Shown in pieces: positions 1-11,711 of a stretch of 64,000 nucleotides of DNA. The notes under the pieces are model-generated. The model saw only the letters and a program-made list of their open reading frames with translations. It searched no databases and was not told the DNA's origin. Within the stretch, counting starts at the first letter, position 1. Every line of letters begins with the position of its first letter. Both the position numbers and the translations under genes were made by a program. Source of the stretch: Ziziphus jujuba (taxonomy: Eukaryota; Streptophyta; Magnoliopsida; Rosales; Rhamnaceae); assembly GCF_031755915.1 (NCBI RefSeq), contig NC_083388.1, positions 13,404,501 to 13,468,500 on the forward strand. The letters are read 5' to 3'.

Positions 1-1082
1 GTTCTAGAAGGTTTAGGACCAGATTTATCTTTGAGTTTTGGTGCTTATGCAAGTTCGGGTCTTCTTGGCCGATTGGAGCTCTCTTCACCTCGTTTTGGTT
101 TCAACCTTGATTTGAGCTTTGGATTGTTCTCCAAACACTAGAATTAGTCCTTTGACTGTTTAAAAATCCTCCAAACCATGAGCTTGTACCCTTCCTCTTG
201 AATTGCTTCTCAATTTTGATGGCCAAATGCACATCTCTTCCAATTCCACATATTGTTGTAATTCCACTTGGTGGATATCTATCGGTTTAACCCTCCCAAA
301 AACTTCCATTGTTGCCTCATGGTCCTTATTCATACTCAATCTCATTATAAGCATCTACATCTCCTTGTAATAGTCCTCCACAGTCCTACGTCCTTGAGAT
401 AAAGACTGTAACCTTTGATGTTGCAACCAATGGTAATGGCTTACTTTCTCATGGCTCCTTTCATTTGGTGCCAAGTGATTATAAGTTCATCATCAACTTT
501 CCTTTGGGTACCTTGCTCATTATTCTACCATTGGAGTGCATAATGTCTAAATTCCAAAGCAGCTAATTTTACCTTTTTGGGCTCTGAATAGTTATGGCAA
601 TCAAATATCATCTCCATATGTTCCTCCCATTCTAGGTAAGCCTCCGGATCACTTTTACCTAAACATGGTGGCATATTAACCTTAATGTTCCCAAGATCAT
701 CATCCTCATCTTGACCTTGCCCCCCACAGGTTTTCCTTCCATGGAGTGCAAAAATATCTTCAAACTCCTCCTCTTGGTTATTTCCAAAATTATCTCCTTC
801 GAAGTCCTCCCGATAACGTTAGCGGCCTCCTCATCCTTGTCCACGGCCTCCATGTAAGTCCACCCTTGGATTCGGCCCACCTTATAATGTCTTGAATCTA
901 TCCATCCTTTGATCAAGTTGATCAAAGCGAGCATTCATCCGTTGTAATTGGTCTAAAACCGCTATCATGTCGGTAGTTTCACCTTCACTTCCTGTAGCTC
1001 TAGAATCCCCTTTGAATCCCATGGATTCCTCTTCAATATTGCTTAGTGAATCACCTCCTCTTCTTAACCTTGAATCTGTCAT
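1..1082 (-). pseudogene. gag remnant of element A
   Basis: The start codon is at 1082-1080. The N-terminus (MTDSRLRRGGDSLSN...) is followed by an acidic and heptad-like stretch with the pattern MNARFDQLDQRMDR, which in intact family members precedes the Arg/Gly-rich linker. The capsid part (retrotransposon gag family, with MRLSMNKDHEATM and VELQQYVELEEM blocks) is still readable at 160-354. Frameshifts and stops split it into at least three frames. The last bases of the window correspond to the basic linker just before the CCHC knuckle (GKSDPKPSRT in element D), so the knuckle itself is outside. Not functional. Confidence 0.85.
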
Positions 1083-2200
1083 GTAAGTAAAAATAATGCA
1101 AAAATCCTTACCAAATTCACTCCCTCACATGTTTCACTAAAATAAAGTCTCAGCACTCATGTTTACATACTAGTTTCGGGTTTTAACCCTCTTTTAAGCT
1201 CACACTCTCTTGCCTTTTTCCACTAAAAGAATTATCTCAAAATTCTATTAAAACAAACTCAAAATAGAAATTGGATCACAAGTATGCCATAATTAAACTT
1301 ATCAATAAAACAACAACAAGAAGCAAGCAAATACCGAGGGAATTAATAAAACCTAGTCTTGGCTTTACTAACCAAAAATGAGGTTAAATAATAATACAAT
1401 TTTTGGAATCAATAAGGAGTAGACCATAATATTAAGAAACCAAAAATTTAAGGATAAAATTTAGAAAAGAGATTCAAAAAACAAATAAGAATCAATTCGA
1501 ACAAAATATGGAATAGTTGTTTGTTGTAATTTTTGTCATTCAAGTCTTTGTCTCAATTCCTTTAACCAATTTTAATCTAAACAATTTTAGCACTCAAAAT
1601 TATAGTATCCATCAACAATATAGAATTGAACAAACAAAAACTCCAGCACTCCTTAATTGAAATTTTACACCAATCAAACTCAATTTTTCAATCTTTCAAA
1701 AAAGGCCTATTTTAAGAAATTTTTTTTTTTTTATCTTTGGCTTTTTTTTTAAATCACTCACAAAACAATATCAACAACCCCAAATGGCCATATCACCACC
1801 ATAAATTGCAATTCCAATGCCAAAATTTCAACAAACCTAATCTAAACTTTCAACAAAAATAAATTGCAAAAATTGTAAGCTTTATGCAAGATGTTCCCAA
1901 AACTCCACTTTTATTTTTCTTTTTCTTTTTTTGAATATATGAATGCAACTAATTAAGATTAAAACAGCAAATAAAAATCAATACTAAACAAATTACCAAG
2001 AACTAATATACAAAACAACCAACAAACTAGAAAGCAAAAGATTTGGCTAATAAAGGAATAAAATTCGACTTTGAAGAATTTTTTTTCTTTTTAATGCAGA
2101 ATGTGCATGAGTAGGAAACAACCTTAAAATACTATTAAAATTTACAATTAACACAAAACAAAACAAAGAAAATAAGATAGATCAAACCAAAACCAAATTC
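1083..2200 (-). other. Leader (5' UTR) of element A
   Basis: This is about 1.1 kb of AT-rich untranslated leader between primer site and gag start. It carries T-runs (1720-1732, 1741-1751) that are A-runs on the element strand. The purine-rich block close to gag, shared by all family-1 and family-2 leaders, lies around 1160-1215 (reads AGAGGGTTAAAACCCGAAAC on the minus strand). I see no ORF worth calling. Confidence 0.75.
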
Positions 2201-2213
2201 AGCTCTGATACCA
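2201..2213 (-). other. Primer-binding site, initiator tRNA-Met type (element A)
   Basis: Minus strand reads TGGTATCAGAGCT, two bases from the LTR end. Twelve of 13 bases fit the usual plant tRNA-iMet site (TGGTATCAGAGCC). It primes minus-strand cDNA synthesis in the particle. Confidence 0.9.
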
Positions 2214-2215
2214 AA

Positions 2216-4394
2216 TGATACAAACCTAGGTCGAGTTGCTCCTAAACACGTATTATATTAGTCCGGATCATAATTAAGTGTGGGTTCTAATGGTCACCTT
2301 AAACCCTAATCAACTTGTGATTACAAACCTTGATATATGATGGAAATTCCACAATAGGTGATGGATGTCTGATACGAATCCGCCTGAACCCACATAACCG
2401 ATAACCCGTTGGGGTGTTGACCCGATACGGATGAAGATCGGGCCGATCACTACGGCTCAAGCTAAGAGGTTAAGGAAAACCATGCTGCCTTTATCCAGGG
2501 GGTAATTCATTCTCAAAAAGGCTTCTCCATACCCGAAGATGCAAGGCCTGTTTTGAGCATATAATTAGTGAAAGCCGATACGGACCCCGGATAGCGATTT
2601 TGGTGCATTTATGGATTCCGGACAGCAGGAAATGGTTCAAATCTTATTGAATTCACTTTATATCACTAAGAAGTCATGGGAACTGGTCAAGGCCGAAGCT
2701 AAACTGGTCATTTGAGTGGTGTGCTCATGAGAGAGAAATTGGCCGAGTTTTGCTGCATTTTCCGCTCGCATTACTGTACTTTGCTGAGTTGGTTTTTTTC
2801 TGTTTTCTCAAAGCAACGGAAACATGTGGCACTCCATAATAATCTTATTTGGCATCCTAAAAAGCATATAGAAGCTGATTTGGAGCTTAAAATAGTTAAA
2901 GATAGGTTAAAATCAACTTAGTCAAAATGCAAGTATTCTAGTTTCCTAATTTGATTTCTACTTTTTGTTTTAGGAAATTACCTTTATTTTTTATTTTTAG
3001 TTATTTATTTTCTGGAAAAATAAGTTTAGGAAAGTTATTATTTTATTATTTTGATTGTAAATTAATTATTTACTAATTCAAAATAAGGGAATTAATTAAT
3101 CCAAATTAGAATAGAAAAGGGTGTGAAATTAGGCAATTTCCTAATCCTTTTAAGGTTTTATTTTGTTCATTCAAAGCCTATTTAAAGGCTTATTTTCAAT
3201 GAGAAATCAAGCTTGAATTTTATACAAAAAATTATTTGTGAGATTGAATTCTCTTTGTTTATTTGAACACCTAAAACACCATTATTGAATGAGTGTTTTA
3301 GTTTGACTTATCGATAGGCCTTCCATTACCTATTGCAGCATCTTCATTATATACCAAAGTTTCTAATCACAGGTTGGTTAGGAGTCAAGGTGACTATTAG
3401 AACTTGAACATAATTAGAACCGGACTAACATAATACAGGTTTAGGAGCAGATCGTCCTAGGTTCGTATCACTATCCTTTTGATAAGTCAAACTAAAACAC
3501 TTGATTTCTATTAAGTGTTCTAGGAGTTCAAAGAGAACAATGAGAATTATTTGTCACAATTAAATTTCTGAATAATATCTAAGCTGCCTTCTTATTGAAA
3601 AATAAGCCCTTAAATAGGCTAAGGTTTACAAAACAAAAACCATAAATCACCTTAGGAAAATTGGCTATAGGTTTAGGAAACAAGATGTGGCCAAATTTCC
3701 TTACTTTCCTAATCTTACTTGGATTAATTAATTCTTTAATTTTGTAATAAGAATCAATTAATTTACAACCAAAATAATAAAGTATCAACCTTCCTAAAGT
3801 AATTTTTCCAGCAAATAAATAAATTAGAAGCTAATTTCCTAAAAAAAAAGTCAAATTTCAGATTAGAAAACTAGTTGACTAACTTTACATCTAAGCTATC
3901 TTTATCCAATCACCAACTAGTTTAATATTGGTTCCCATATGTTGCCTTTGATTGAAACAAGAAAAGCTTGCTTGAACAATAAGAAAGATCAAAGCTAGCA
4001 CCAAGACCATGCTTTTTCGGCCAAATTGATCTCCATGTGTAAATGATGGATTTGAATCCTTTTGCTTCTATCTTGACATGATTTCATGGTCCTTTGGAGT
4101 GCTCAACTATGTTCATAACCTAACAAATTCATTCCTTGCTGCATGGAGTCCATAGAAGCACCAAAATAACTTGTCAGGTCCATTTCAGACTTTATAGCTT
4201 AGATGCACAATACGGGCTTTGAATCTTCATGTATTATGATGCCTTCTTGAGATTTAATAATGCTTTGTATGAAACTAACCAGGTTGTCCTTAAATCTCTT
4301 GGCTTATATCCTAGTGATTGGTCCTGTTTTTAGTTGCATAATATCAGCACCCTAGCAAGTTATAGGTTGTACGAGTACAAGAGGATTCTCATCA
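2216..4394 (-). repeat. 5' LTR of element A, split by a nested solo LTR
   Basis: The LTR pieces are 2216-2369 and 3476-4394. On the minus strand the LTR begins TGATGAGAATCC (4394) and ends TTTGTATCA (2216). The core-promoter-like run CCTATTTAAGGGC (about 3605-3620, minus) is the usual family-1 TATA region. The inserted solo LTR is described separately. Confidence 0.85.
2370..3470 (+). repeat. Family-1 solo LTR nested in the LTR of A
   Basis: Starts TGATACGAATCCG and ends TTCGTATCA, 1101 bp, with no primer site or internal DNA on either side. It sits inside the oppositely oriented LTR of A. Flanks are ATGTC (2365-2369) and CTATC (3471-3475). Other copies of the same LTR read GGATATCCTATTG at this point, so both flanks are one mutation away from an ATATC target duplication. 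The 5' end still reads as the polyprotein tail, with stops. Confidence 0.85.
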
Positions 4395-4656
4395 CTTAAG
4401 GTATAAATGTTTAAAGATGGTAAGTTAGAGAGAGAGAGCATGAAGGTAATGAGAAAAAGGCTAAATGGGTCAAGTTAGATCGAGTTTTAAAGCGATATCA
4501 CAAGTTAAGCTCGAGCTATTTCGAGCTTTGTATTTCAAGTTTCAAAGCTATATCAAACCGTAGCCCCGCATTCAACATGTCACACGTATCTGAACTCATA
4601 TGACGAGTTCTATGCAATGGTACCAAAGTCAAAAGCATTCTAGGCCTAACAAGAAG
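4395..4656. other. Non-repeat sequence between A and the next LTR
   Basis: This 262 bp matches none of the three LTR families or their internal regions elsewhere in the window. It has a short GA run near 4428-4440 and a tract of palindromic AGCTCGAGCT-like words near 4507-4517. I see no ORF, tRNA or primer site. It is one of only two stretches that may be pre-insertion host DNA. Confidence 0.6.
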
Positions 4657-4829
4657 TGATACGAACCTAAGTCGAGTTGCAACTAAACCTCATATTACAT
4701 TAGCCCGGATCGAAAAATTAAGTGCAAATTCTTATGGCCAGCTTAACCTCTAATCAATTTGTGATTATAAACCTTGGTATATGATGAATACGCCACAAAA
4801 GGTGATGGATGACCCATTGATAAGTCAAA
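4657..4829 (-). repeat. Family-1 LTR remnant (3' end only)
   Basis: Begins on the plus strand with TGATACGAACCTAAGTCG, the inverted LTR end, and runs through the U5-like region to GATAAGTCAAA, where the plus-strand LTR of element B takes over. No primer site precedes it at 4640-4656, so it is either a 3' LTR or a solo LTR cut by B. Confidence 0.75.
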
Positions 4830-5943
4830 TTAGAATTTGTCTATGCGTGCACAACCAACAACCCGCTGAGGTGCTGACCCAATAAATATGAAGACTAGGC
4901 CGATCACTAGTGCTCAAACTAAGAGATTTAAGGACAAATTGGATGCTTTTATACAAGGAGTAATCAATTCTTAAAAGGGCTTGACAATACCTGAAGATAC
5001 AAGACCAGTTTTAAGCATTTAAGTGGTGGAGACCGATACGGATCCAGGTAGTTGATTTGGACTCCAGGCAGCAAGGAATGGTTCAAACACTTCATGAAAT
5101 CAATTAATATAATTAAGATGACATGGAATCCAACCAAGGAAGAATCAAAAGCATCTGAAAAAGACTCGTACAAACAACATCTCAATTTGGCCGAAAATGT
5201 GCTATTTAACCGCTAGCTTTGACTTTTCTTCTTGTTTGATTTATTCCAATCAAGGGGCAACGTGTGGGAATCATTATTAATCATATTTGGCATCCTAAAT
5301 GGCATATAGAAGCTTATTTGGAGTCTAAACAAGCTGAAATTGGTCAAAGATACCTTTGTAGTCAAACTAGCCAACTAGTTTCCTAATTTGATTTTGACTT
5401 TTTGTTTTAGGAAATTAGTCTTTTATTTGATTTCTATTTATTTATTTGCTGGAAAAATGAACTTAGGAAAGTTATTATTTTATTATTTTATTATTTTCAT
5501 TGTAAATTAATTAATTGCTAATTCAAAATAAAGGAATTAATTAATCAAAATTAGATTAGGAATGGAGGTGAATTTCGGCCAAGCTAGGTTTGCTATTCTT
5601 TGGTGGCCCGTTTTACCTAGATAACTAAGGTTTTATTTTATAACTTTTAGCATATTTAAGGGCTTGTTTTATCAATAGTATTCAGTACCTTATTCATACA
5701 GAAAATTATTTGTGAGATTGAACTCTCTTTGTTCTCTTTGAACACCTCAAACACCATTAGTGAGTGAGTGTTTTAGTTTGACTTATCAATAGGATATCCA
5801 TCACCTATTGTGGTGTCTCCACTATACCAAGATTTCTAATCATAGGTTGGTTAGGGTTTAAGGTAACCACTAGAACTTGAACATAATTAGATCCGAGCTA
5901 ATATAATACGGGTTTAGGCGCAGGTCGTCTTAGTTTCATATCA
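4830..5943 (+). repeat. 5' LTR of element B
   Basis: About 1.11 kb, lacking two or three bases at its start, and ending TTTCATATCA at 5943. The first 250 bp still show the LTR-encoded polyprotein tail pattern (ITSAQTKRFKD-like codons), interrupted by stops. Confidence 0.85.
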
Positions 5944-5945
5944 TT

Positions 5946-5958
5946 TGGTATCAAAGCT
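5946..5958 (+). other. Primer-binding site, tRNA-iMet type (element B)
   Basis: TGGTATCAAAGCT, two bases after the LTR. It differs from the consensus by one internal base and the last base. Confidence 0.88.
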
Positions 5959-7082
5959 GAATTTTGTTTAGATTTGATCTATCTTTATTTGTTTTATTTG
6001 TTTTTGTGTTATTATGCAATTTTAGAATTAGGTTAAGGTTGCTTCTATCATCATACACATCCGCATATTGAAGGAAAAAAATTAAAATATTGTTTCTAGT
6101 TAAATTAGGATTTCCTAGTTTTACAGTATTTTTTGTTTTCTAGTTTGTTAGTTGTTCTTCATTATTGTTCTTGATAATTTAGTTTGTTGTTGATTTTTAT
6201 TTTCTGTTTCGATCTTAAATATTTGCATTCATATATTAAAAAAGAAAGAAAAAGAAAGTGTGTTTGCCAAACAGATATATAAAAAAAAAAAAAAAAACTG
6301 TACAATTCGTACTTTATGTTGGAGGTCATGCGTTTGGTGATTATTTGGTGTTGGAATGAAAATTTTGAAGTTGATTCTTGCTACTGCAGTTGTCTTATGC
6401 TCTGTGAGTAAAAAAAGAAAAAAGAAAAAGCTGAATAAAAAAAAAAATCGATTTGTTGAATTTGGTATTGAAATTTACTGCTGGAAATTTCTTGGAGCTG
6501 CTGATTTGTTGATTATTTATTCAATATTTGGAGTTGCTTGAGAATTATTTTTGTTACTGGATATTTGAATTTTGGGTGCTTAAATGATTTGGATAAAAAT
6601 TAGAAAAAGGATTTGATACAAAACTTAAATTGGAAGAACAACAACCAACACTATTCCTTAATTTTGTTCAAATTGATTCATGTTTGTGTTTGAAATTCTT
6701 TTTCTAAATTTTTATTCTTGAATCCTTGATTTCTTACCATCTGGTATAGTTGCTATTGAGTCTGAAATTTTCCTTGTTATTTTGCCTTGAAAAGCCGAAA
6801 ACTAGAATTCATCGATTTACTTAGTATTGCTTGCTTTTGCTACTATTTTGTTAATAAGCTTAAATTAAAACATACTTGTGATCTAATTGCTGTTTGTGGG
6901 TGTTTTAATTAGGACTTTGAGATAATTATTTGAGTGGAAAAAGGCAAGAGTGTTTGAACTTAAAAGAGGGTAAAAGCTGAAACTAATGTGAAAACACGAG
7001 TGTCAAGACCTTAATTGAGTGAAAAACATGAGGGAGTGATTTTTGGTGAGAATTTATTTTATTTTGCATTATTTATACTAAC
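5959..7082 (+). other. Leader of element B
   Basis: Untranslated, AT-rich, with an A-run at 6281-6297. The conserved block GAGGGTAAAAGCTGAAACTA lies at 6966-6985, about 100 bp before gag. No coding capacity is seen apart from chance short ORFs. Confidence 0.75.
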
Positions 7083-8267
7083 ATAGCAGCTTCAAGGTCG
7101 AGGAGAGGAGATTCGCCACCAAGAATTAATGAAGAAGAATCCGTAGGATTTTATGGTGAATCCCAAGTTACGGGGAATGGTGACCAAACCGACATGAGGG
7201 CTATTTTAGAGCAACTACAACAGATGAATGCTCAATTTGACCACGTGAATCAAAGGATGGACAGATTAAAAACATCTTGTGGTTGACCAAATTTGAGGCA
7301 CGAGTTCCATGGAGATCGAGGTTGAGGTCAAGGAGGCCATGGACGACCTAGAGAGGAGTTTGAGGGGGAAATTTTGGAGATGATGTCAAGAAAGGAATGG
7401 ATGAAACATTTGCTATCCAAGAGAGGCTAGGCCGTGGGAGGCATAGGAGAGAGGATGCAGATGATGATCTTGGCAATATCAAGGTAAATATACCACCTTT
7501 AAGCATGAATGAAGATATAGAAGCAACCATGGCAAGGTTTTTAGGTGGTTTTGAATTGTGAGATAGCCAATAAACTAGAATTGCAATAATATGTGGAATT
7601 GGAGGAGATGTTGCATGTGGCTATCAAAATTGATCATCAATTCAAGAGGAGGGGTGTAAGCTCATGGTTTGGATGTGTTTCCAACAATGAAAGGTCAAAT
7701 CCAAGTGGCTGGAGAAACAATCCTACCTATGAAAACAAGCCAAAACTGAAAGTTGGAGAAGAAATTCAAATCGCCCAAAAAGAGAGGCTAGAACCGAGTC
7801 TGTCCAAGTAGCAAAGAATTAAGGTAAATCTGATCCTAAACCTTTAAGATCTAGAGAAATTGTTTATTTTAAGTGCCAAAGACAAGGACACATTGCTAGC
7901 CAATGCCTAAATAGAAGAATCATATGTTAAAGGTTAATGGTGAGCTAGAGTAGGAAAGTGAGGAAAGTGAAGATAAAGCTGAGCATGAAGAGGAAGACTT
8001 TGAGGATGAAGCCAAAACCTTGCATGCATCCAATGCCATATTAAATTTGGTTTCTAGGAGAGTGCTGGCTATATACAAGGATGAGGATCAAGTTCAAAAG
8101 GAAAACATCTTCCACACCAGATGTGAAATCCAAGGTAAGATTTGTCGCATGATAATTGATAGTGGAAGTTGTACAAATGTAATTACAATAGGCTTAACAA
8201 CTATTAAACATCTAGAACCATATAGATTACAATGGATTAATGATAGGGGTGAGATGAAAGTAAATAA
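7083..8267 (+). pseudogene. gag and partial protease of element B
   Basis: The start codon is ATA instead of ATG (7083-7085). About 340 bp of the capsid domain is missing at about 7500, where ATACCACCTTT is joined to AAGCATGAATGAAG. The C-terminal capsid and basic region follow (7593-7811). The knuckle near 7865-7905 reads YFKCQRQGHIASQC, with Tyr in place of the first Cys. The protease still shows the MIIDSGSCTNVI active site (from about 8149) but ends soon after. Multiple frameshifts; not functional. Confidence 0.82.
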
Positions 8268-8606
8268 CAAACCCTAAACAACTAGGTGACTAGTTTGACT
8301 ACTAAGTTAACTTTGACTAATTTCCAGCTTGTGAAGACTCCAAATTAGATCCAATGTGCCATGTCGGATGTCAAATAGGATTATTTATGATTCCCATACA
8401 TTGCCCTTGATTGCAACAAAGAGAAAATGCCAAATCAACAAAATATAGTAGAGCCAGTGGAAAATACAGCATTTTCAGACCAGAAGTCCTTCCATGCGCA
8501 AATCACCATTATCGATGCTTTTGATTCAGCCTTGTCTTAATTCCAAAACCTCTTAATGATATTAATTGAATTCAAGAAGAATTGAACCCATTCTATGCTA
8601 CCCGGA
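8268..8606 (-). repeat. Family-1 LTR remnant with internal deletion
   Basis: Minus-strand LTR middle (AAACCCTAAACAACTAGGT) joined directly to a later part (GACTAGTTTGACTAC), so about 200 bp is missing. It ends at GCTACCCGGA, where the LTR of element C begins. Confidence 0.75.
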
Positions 8607-9686
8607 TGATGAGAATCCGTCCATACCTGCACAATCGACTACCTGCTGAGGTGCTGACCCGTTACGGATAAAGATCGGGCCAATCATTAAGGCTTAAGCT
8701 GATGAGAATCCACCTGAACCCAGACAACCGGCAACCCACTGAGTGCTGACCCAATACGGGTGAAGATTGAGCCGATAACTAAGGCTCAAGCTAAGAGATT
8801 TAAGGACAGCCTGGCTGCTTTTATCCAAAAAGTAATTAATTCTCAAAGGGGCTTTTCAATACCCAAAGATACAAGACCTGTTTTAAGCATCAAAGTGGTG
8901 AAGGCCGATACGGACCCGAGTAGCTGTTTTTGTGCGAATATCGAGTCCGGGCAGTAAGAAATGGTTCCAACACTTCATGGATTCAATACATATCTCTATG
9001 AGGTTATGGAATAAAGTCAAGGCAGCTTCAAAGGCAAGCAAACAGGTGGTGTGTGCATAGGAGGAAGTTTGGCTGGTTTTATCGTATTCTATTGCCGACT
9101 TTACTATATTTGCTGGGTTGACATTTTCTCTTTGATCCAAGCATGGGAAAAAAACATGTAGGACTCTATGATAATCCTATTTGGCATCCTACAAGGCATA
9201 TGAAAGTTGATTTAGAGCTTAAATTGGTCAAAGTCAGCTTAGTCAAAAAGATAGTTACTTAGTTTCCTAATTTGATTTTTACTTTTTGTTTTAGAAAAAG
9301 GAGAGAGAAAATTTGGCCACATTAGGTTTCCTAATCCTTTTGGCCAGTTTTGTCTTAATTCTTTAGGGTTTATTGTTTTGTAACTCTAGCTATTTGAGGG
9401 CTTATTTTTTAGGAAGAACACACATTTAATAATATTCAGAATTTATTTTGTGAGATTGAATTTCTTTTTGTTCTCTTTGAACACCTAAAACATCATTAGA
9501 GAGTGAGTGTTTTAGCTTTGACTTATCAATAGGATATCCATCTTCTATTGTGGCTTCTTTATTATACCAAGGTTTCTAATCACAGGCTGGTTAGGGTTTA
9601 AGATTTTCCCATAAGAATTTGAACTTGTTTGAGATCCGAGCTAATATAATATGTGTTTAGGCACGTGTCGACCTAGGTTCGTATCA
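8607..9686 (+). repeat. 5' LTR of element C with a duplicated start
   Basis: The first 93 bp occur twice: 8607-8699 and again from 8700. Each copy starts TGATGAGAATCC and runs to GGCT(C/T)AAGCT. The LTR ends TTCGTATCA at 9686. In the second copy, codons from 8760 to 8957 give an open 65-residue stretch with EPITKAQAKRFKD and a terminal ESGQ before the stop. This is one of the clearest copies of the LTR-encoded polyprotein tail. Confidence 0.85.
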
Positions 9687-9688
9687 TT

Positions 9689-9701
9689 TAGTATCAAATC
9701 C
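9689..9701 (+). other. Decayed primer-binding site (element C)
   Basis: TAGTATCAAATCC at the expected place, two bases past the LTR; it has three changes from the tRNA-iMet consensus. Confidence 0.8.
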
Positions 9702-10846
9702 AGGATTTTGTTTAGGTTTGATCGATCTTTATTTGCTTTATTTTGTTTTATGTTAATATGCAATTTTAGTATTAGGTTAAGGTTGTTTCTATCATCATAC
9801 ATGTTCTAAATCTTTAAAAAATAAAAAATAATTTCATTCCTAGTTAAATCAAGATTTCCTTGTTTTACCGTATTTTTGTTTCCTTGTTTGTTGGTTGTTT
9901 ATCATCGTTGTTCTTAATAATTTAGTTTATTATTGATTTTTCTTTTCTGTTTTTGATCTTAAATGTTTACATTCATATATTAAAAAAAAAAAAAAAAGAG
10001 TGTTTGCGGCAACATATATAAATTTACAAAAAATTGCAAATTTTTATTTTTATTGTTGGTGGTCTTGGGTTTTGGTAGTTATTTGGTGTTGGAATTGCAA
10101 TTTAGCTGTTAATTCTTGCTACATCAGTTGAGATTATATTTTGTGAGTTAAAAAAAATAGAAGGAAAAAAAAAAGCTGAATAAAAAAAAAATAGCAGGCC
10201 GATTCTTGTTGAGTTTGGAGTTTGAATTTGCTTGCTGGAAATTTGTTGGTATTGCTGAGTTGCTTATTTATTCAATATTTGGAGTTGGTAGGAATTCAAT
10301 TTTGCTGCTGGATATTTGAATTTTGGGTGCTAAAATTATCCGGATTAAAATTAGTTAAAGGATTTGATACAAAAACTTGAATTACAAAGAGTAGCAACCA
10401 ACAACTATCGTATATTTTTGTTCAATTTGATTCTTGTTGGTGTTTGAATTTCTTTTTCTAAATTGTATTCTTGAATTCTTAATTTCTTACCATCTGGTCT
10501 AGTTTTTATTGATTCCAAATTTTTATTTGTTAAATTGCCTAATTGTTGCTTAGAAAAGCCGAGAATTAGGTGTTTAAAAATTCACTCGGTATTGTTTGCT
10601 TTTCACTACTGTTTTTATGATAAATTTAATTAAAACATACTTGTGATCTAATTACTGTGTTGTGGGTGTTTTAATTAAAACTTTGAGTTAAATTTTGAGT
10701 GGAAAAAGGCAAGAGTGTGTGAGTTTAAAATAGGGTAAAAGCCGAAACTAGAGTGCAAAAATGAGGTTAAGTTCTTATTTGAGTGAAACACGTGAGGGAG
10801 TGAATGTGGTGAGATCCTATTTTATTTTTGTGTTATTCATACTAAC
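9702..10846 (+). other. Leader of element C
   Basis: Untranslated leader with A-runs at 9983-9997 and 10181-10190. The conserved block TAGGGTAAAAGCCGAAACTA is at 10731-10750. No gene seen. Confidence 0.75.
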
Positions 10847-11275
10847 ATGGTAGATTCAAGGGTGAGAAGAGGAGAAACACCATTAAGAATTAATGAGGAC
10901 GAGTCTGTAGAATTCAAAGGAGATTCCCGAGCTTCGGGGAGTGGAGATGAGCACACGGACATGAGGCCTGTCTTGAAGGAATTACAGCTGATGAATGCTC
11001 AATTTGATCACATAAATCAAAGGATGGACAGGTTAGAAACATCACAAAGAGGGCCAAATACAAAGTTTGAAGTTCATGGAGGTCGAGGGCGACTTAGAGA
11101 AGAATTCGGGGAAGGCAATTTTGGAGATGACTTGGATGAAGGGTATGATGAAATTTTTGAACATCAAGGATGGCCAATTCATGGGAGACCAGCAAGGAAT
11201 GAAGATGATGTTCTTGGAAATATTAAGGTCAATATACTGCCTTTCATGGGAAAAGTGACCTTGAAGATTATTTAG
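10847..11275 (+). pseudogene. gag N-terminal fragment of element C
   Basis: Open for 142 codons from a true gag ATG. Residues 1-45 are the acidic N-terminus (MVDSRVRRGETPLRINEDES). Residues 45-70 form a short predicted coiled coil (LMNAQFDHINQRMDRLE). A Gly/Arg-rich linker with acidic patches follows, and the frame then shifts just before the capsid domain. About 15 bp later the sequence becomes LTR. In an intact element this would lead into capsid, knuckle and protease. Structural protein of the particle; not complete here. Confidence 0.85.
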
Positions 11276-11411
11276 AATGGGAAGAGCATATGGTTAATCC
11301 ACTCGAATCCGCACAACAGACAACCCGCTAGGCTGCTGACCCAATACGGATGATGACAGGGCTAATCATTAGGGCTCAAGCTAAGAGATTTAAGGACAAC
11401 CTGGCTACTTT

Positions 11412-11711
11412 TGTAACAGCCCAGTCCACCAGCATGAGATATTGTCCACTTTGGGCCCAGCCTGCTTTGTATCCCTTTCCAACAGATGTGGGAGCTCACA
11501 ATCCACCCCTCCTGGGGCCTAGTGTCCTTGCTGGCACACCGATCCGGGTCTGGCTCTAATACCAACTGTAACAGCCCAGTCCACCCGCATGAGATATTGT
11601 CCGCTTTAGGCCCACTCTGCACGGTTTTAAAAGGTCTTTCAAGGGAAAGGTATCCACACCCTCTTATAAGGCATGCTTTGTTCCCCTTTCCAACTTATGT
11701 AGGATCTCACA
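11412..11711 (-). mobile_element. TRIM-type miniature LTR retrotransposon (300 bp)
   Basis: Two direct repeats, 11412-11500 (89 bp) and 11567-11711 (145 bp), both start TGTAACAGCCCAG and end CTCACA on the plus strand. The left copy has lost about 56 bp internally. The 66 bp between them contains, on the minus strand, a tRNA-iMet primer site next to the right-hand LTR and a purine tract (AGGAGGGGTGGAT) next to the left-hand LTR. That fixes the orientation as minus. CTTT flanks both ends, consistent with a target duplication. It has no coding capacity and depends on proteins from other elements. Its size recalls the described TRIM/SMART classes. Confidence 0.9.
11552..11564 (-). other. Primer-binding site of the TRIM
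   Basis: Minus strand reads TGGTATTAGAGCC, one mismatch to the tRNA-iMet site, two bases from the LTR. Confidence 0.88.

Larger units (their letters stand above)
1..4394 (-). mobile_element. Element A: 5' part of a family-1 LTR retrotransposon, cut by the window edge
   Basis: Reading right to left the order is 5' LTR (4394 to 2216), primer site (2213-2201), leader and gag, which runs off the window at base 1. Protease and pol would lie to the left of the window. The LTR is interrupted by a plus-strand solo LTR (2370-3470); without it the LTR is about 1.07 kb. Right of the LTR start at 4394 the sequence changes to non-repeat DNA, so 4394/4395 is a true insertion edge. The partner target duplication is not visible. 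Confidence 0.85.
4830..8267 (+). mobile_element. Element B: family-1 retrotransposon, 5' half
   Basis: Order: 5' LTR, primer site, leader, gag, then the beginning of protease. It stops abruptly at about 8267, where an inverted LTR fragment begins. The junction shares the word ACAAACC with both parents, which suggests an end-joined deletion rather than insertion. RT, RNase H, integrase and 3' LTR are absent. Confidence 0.8.
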
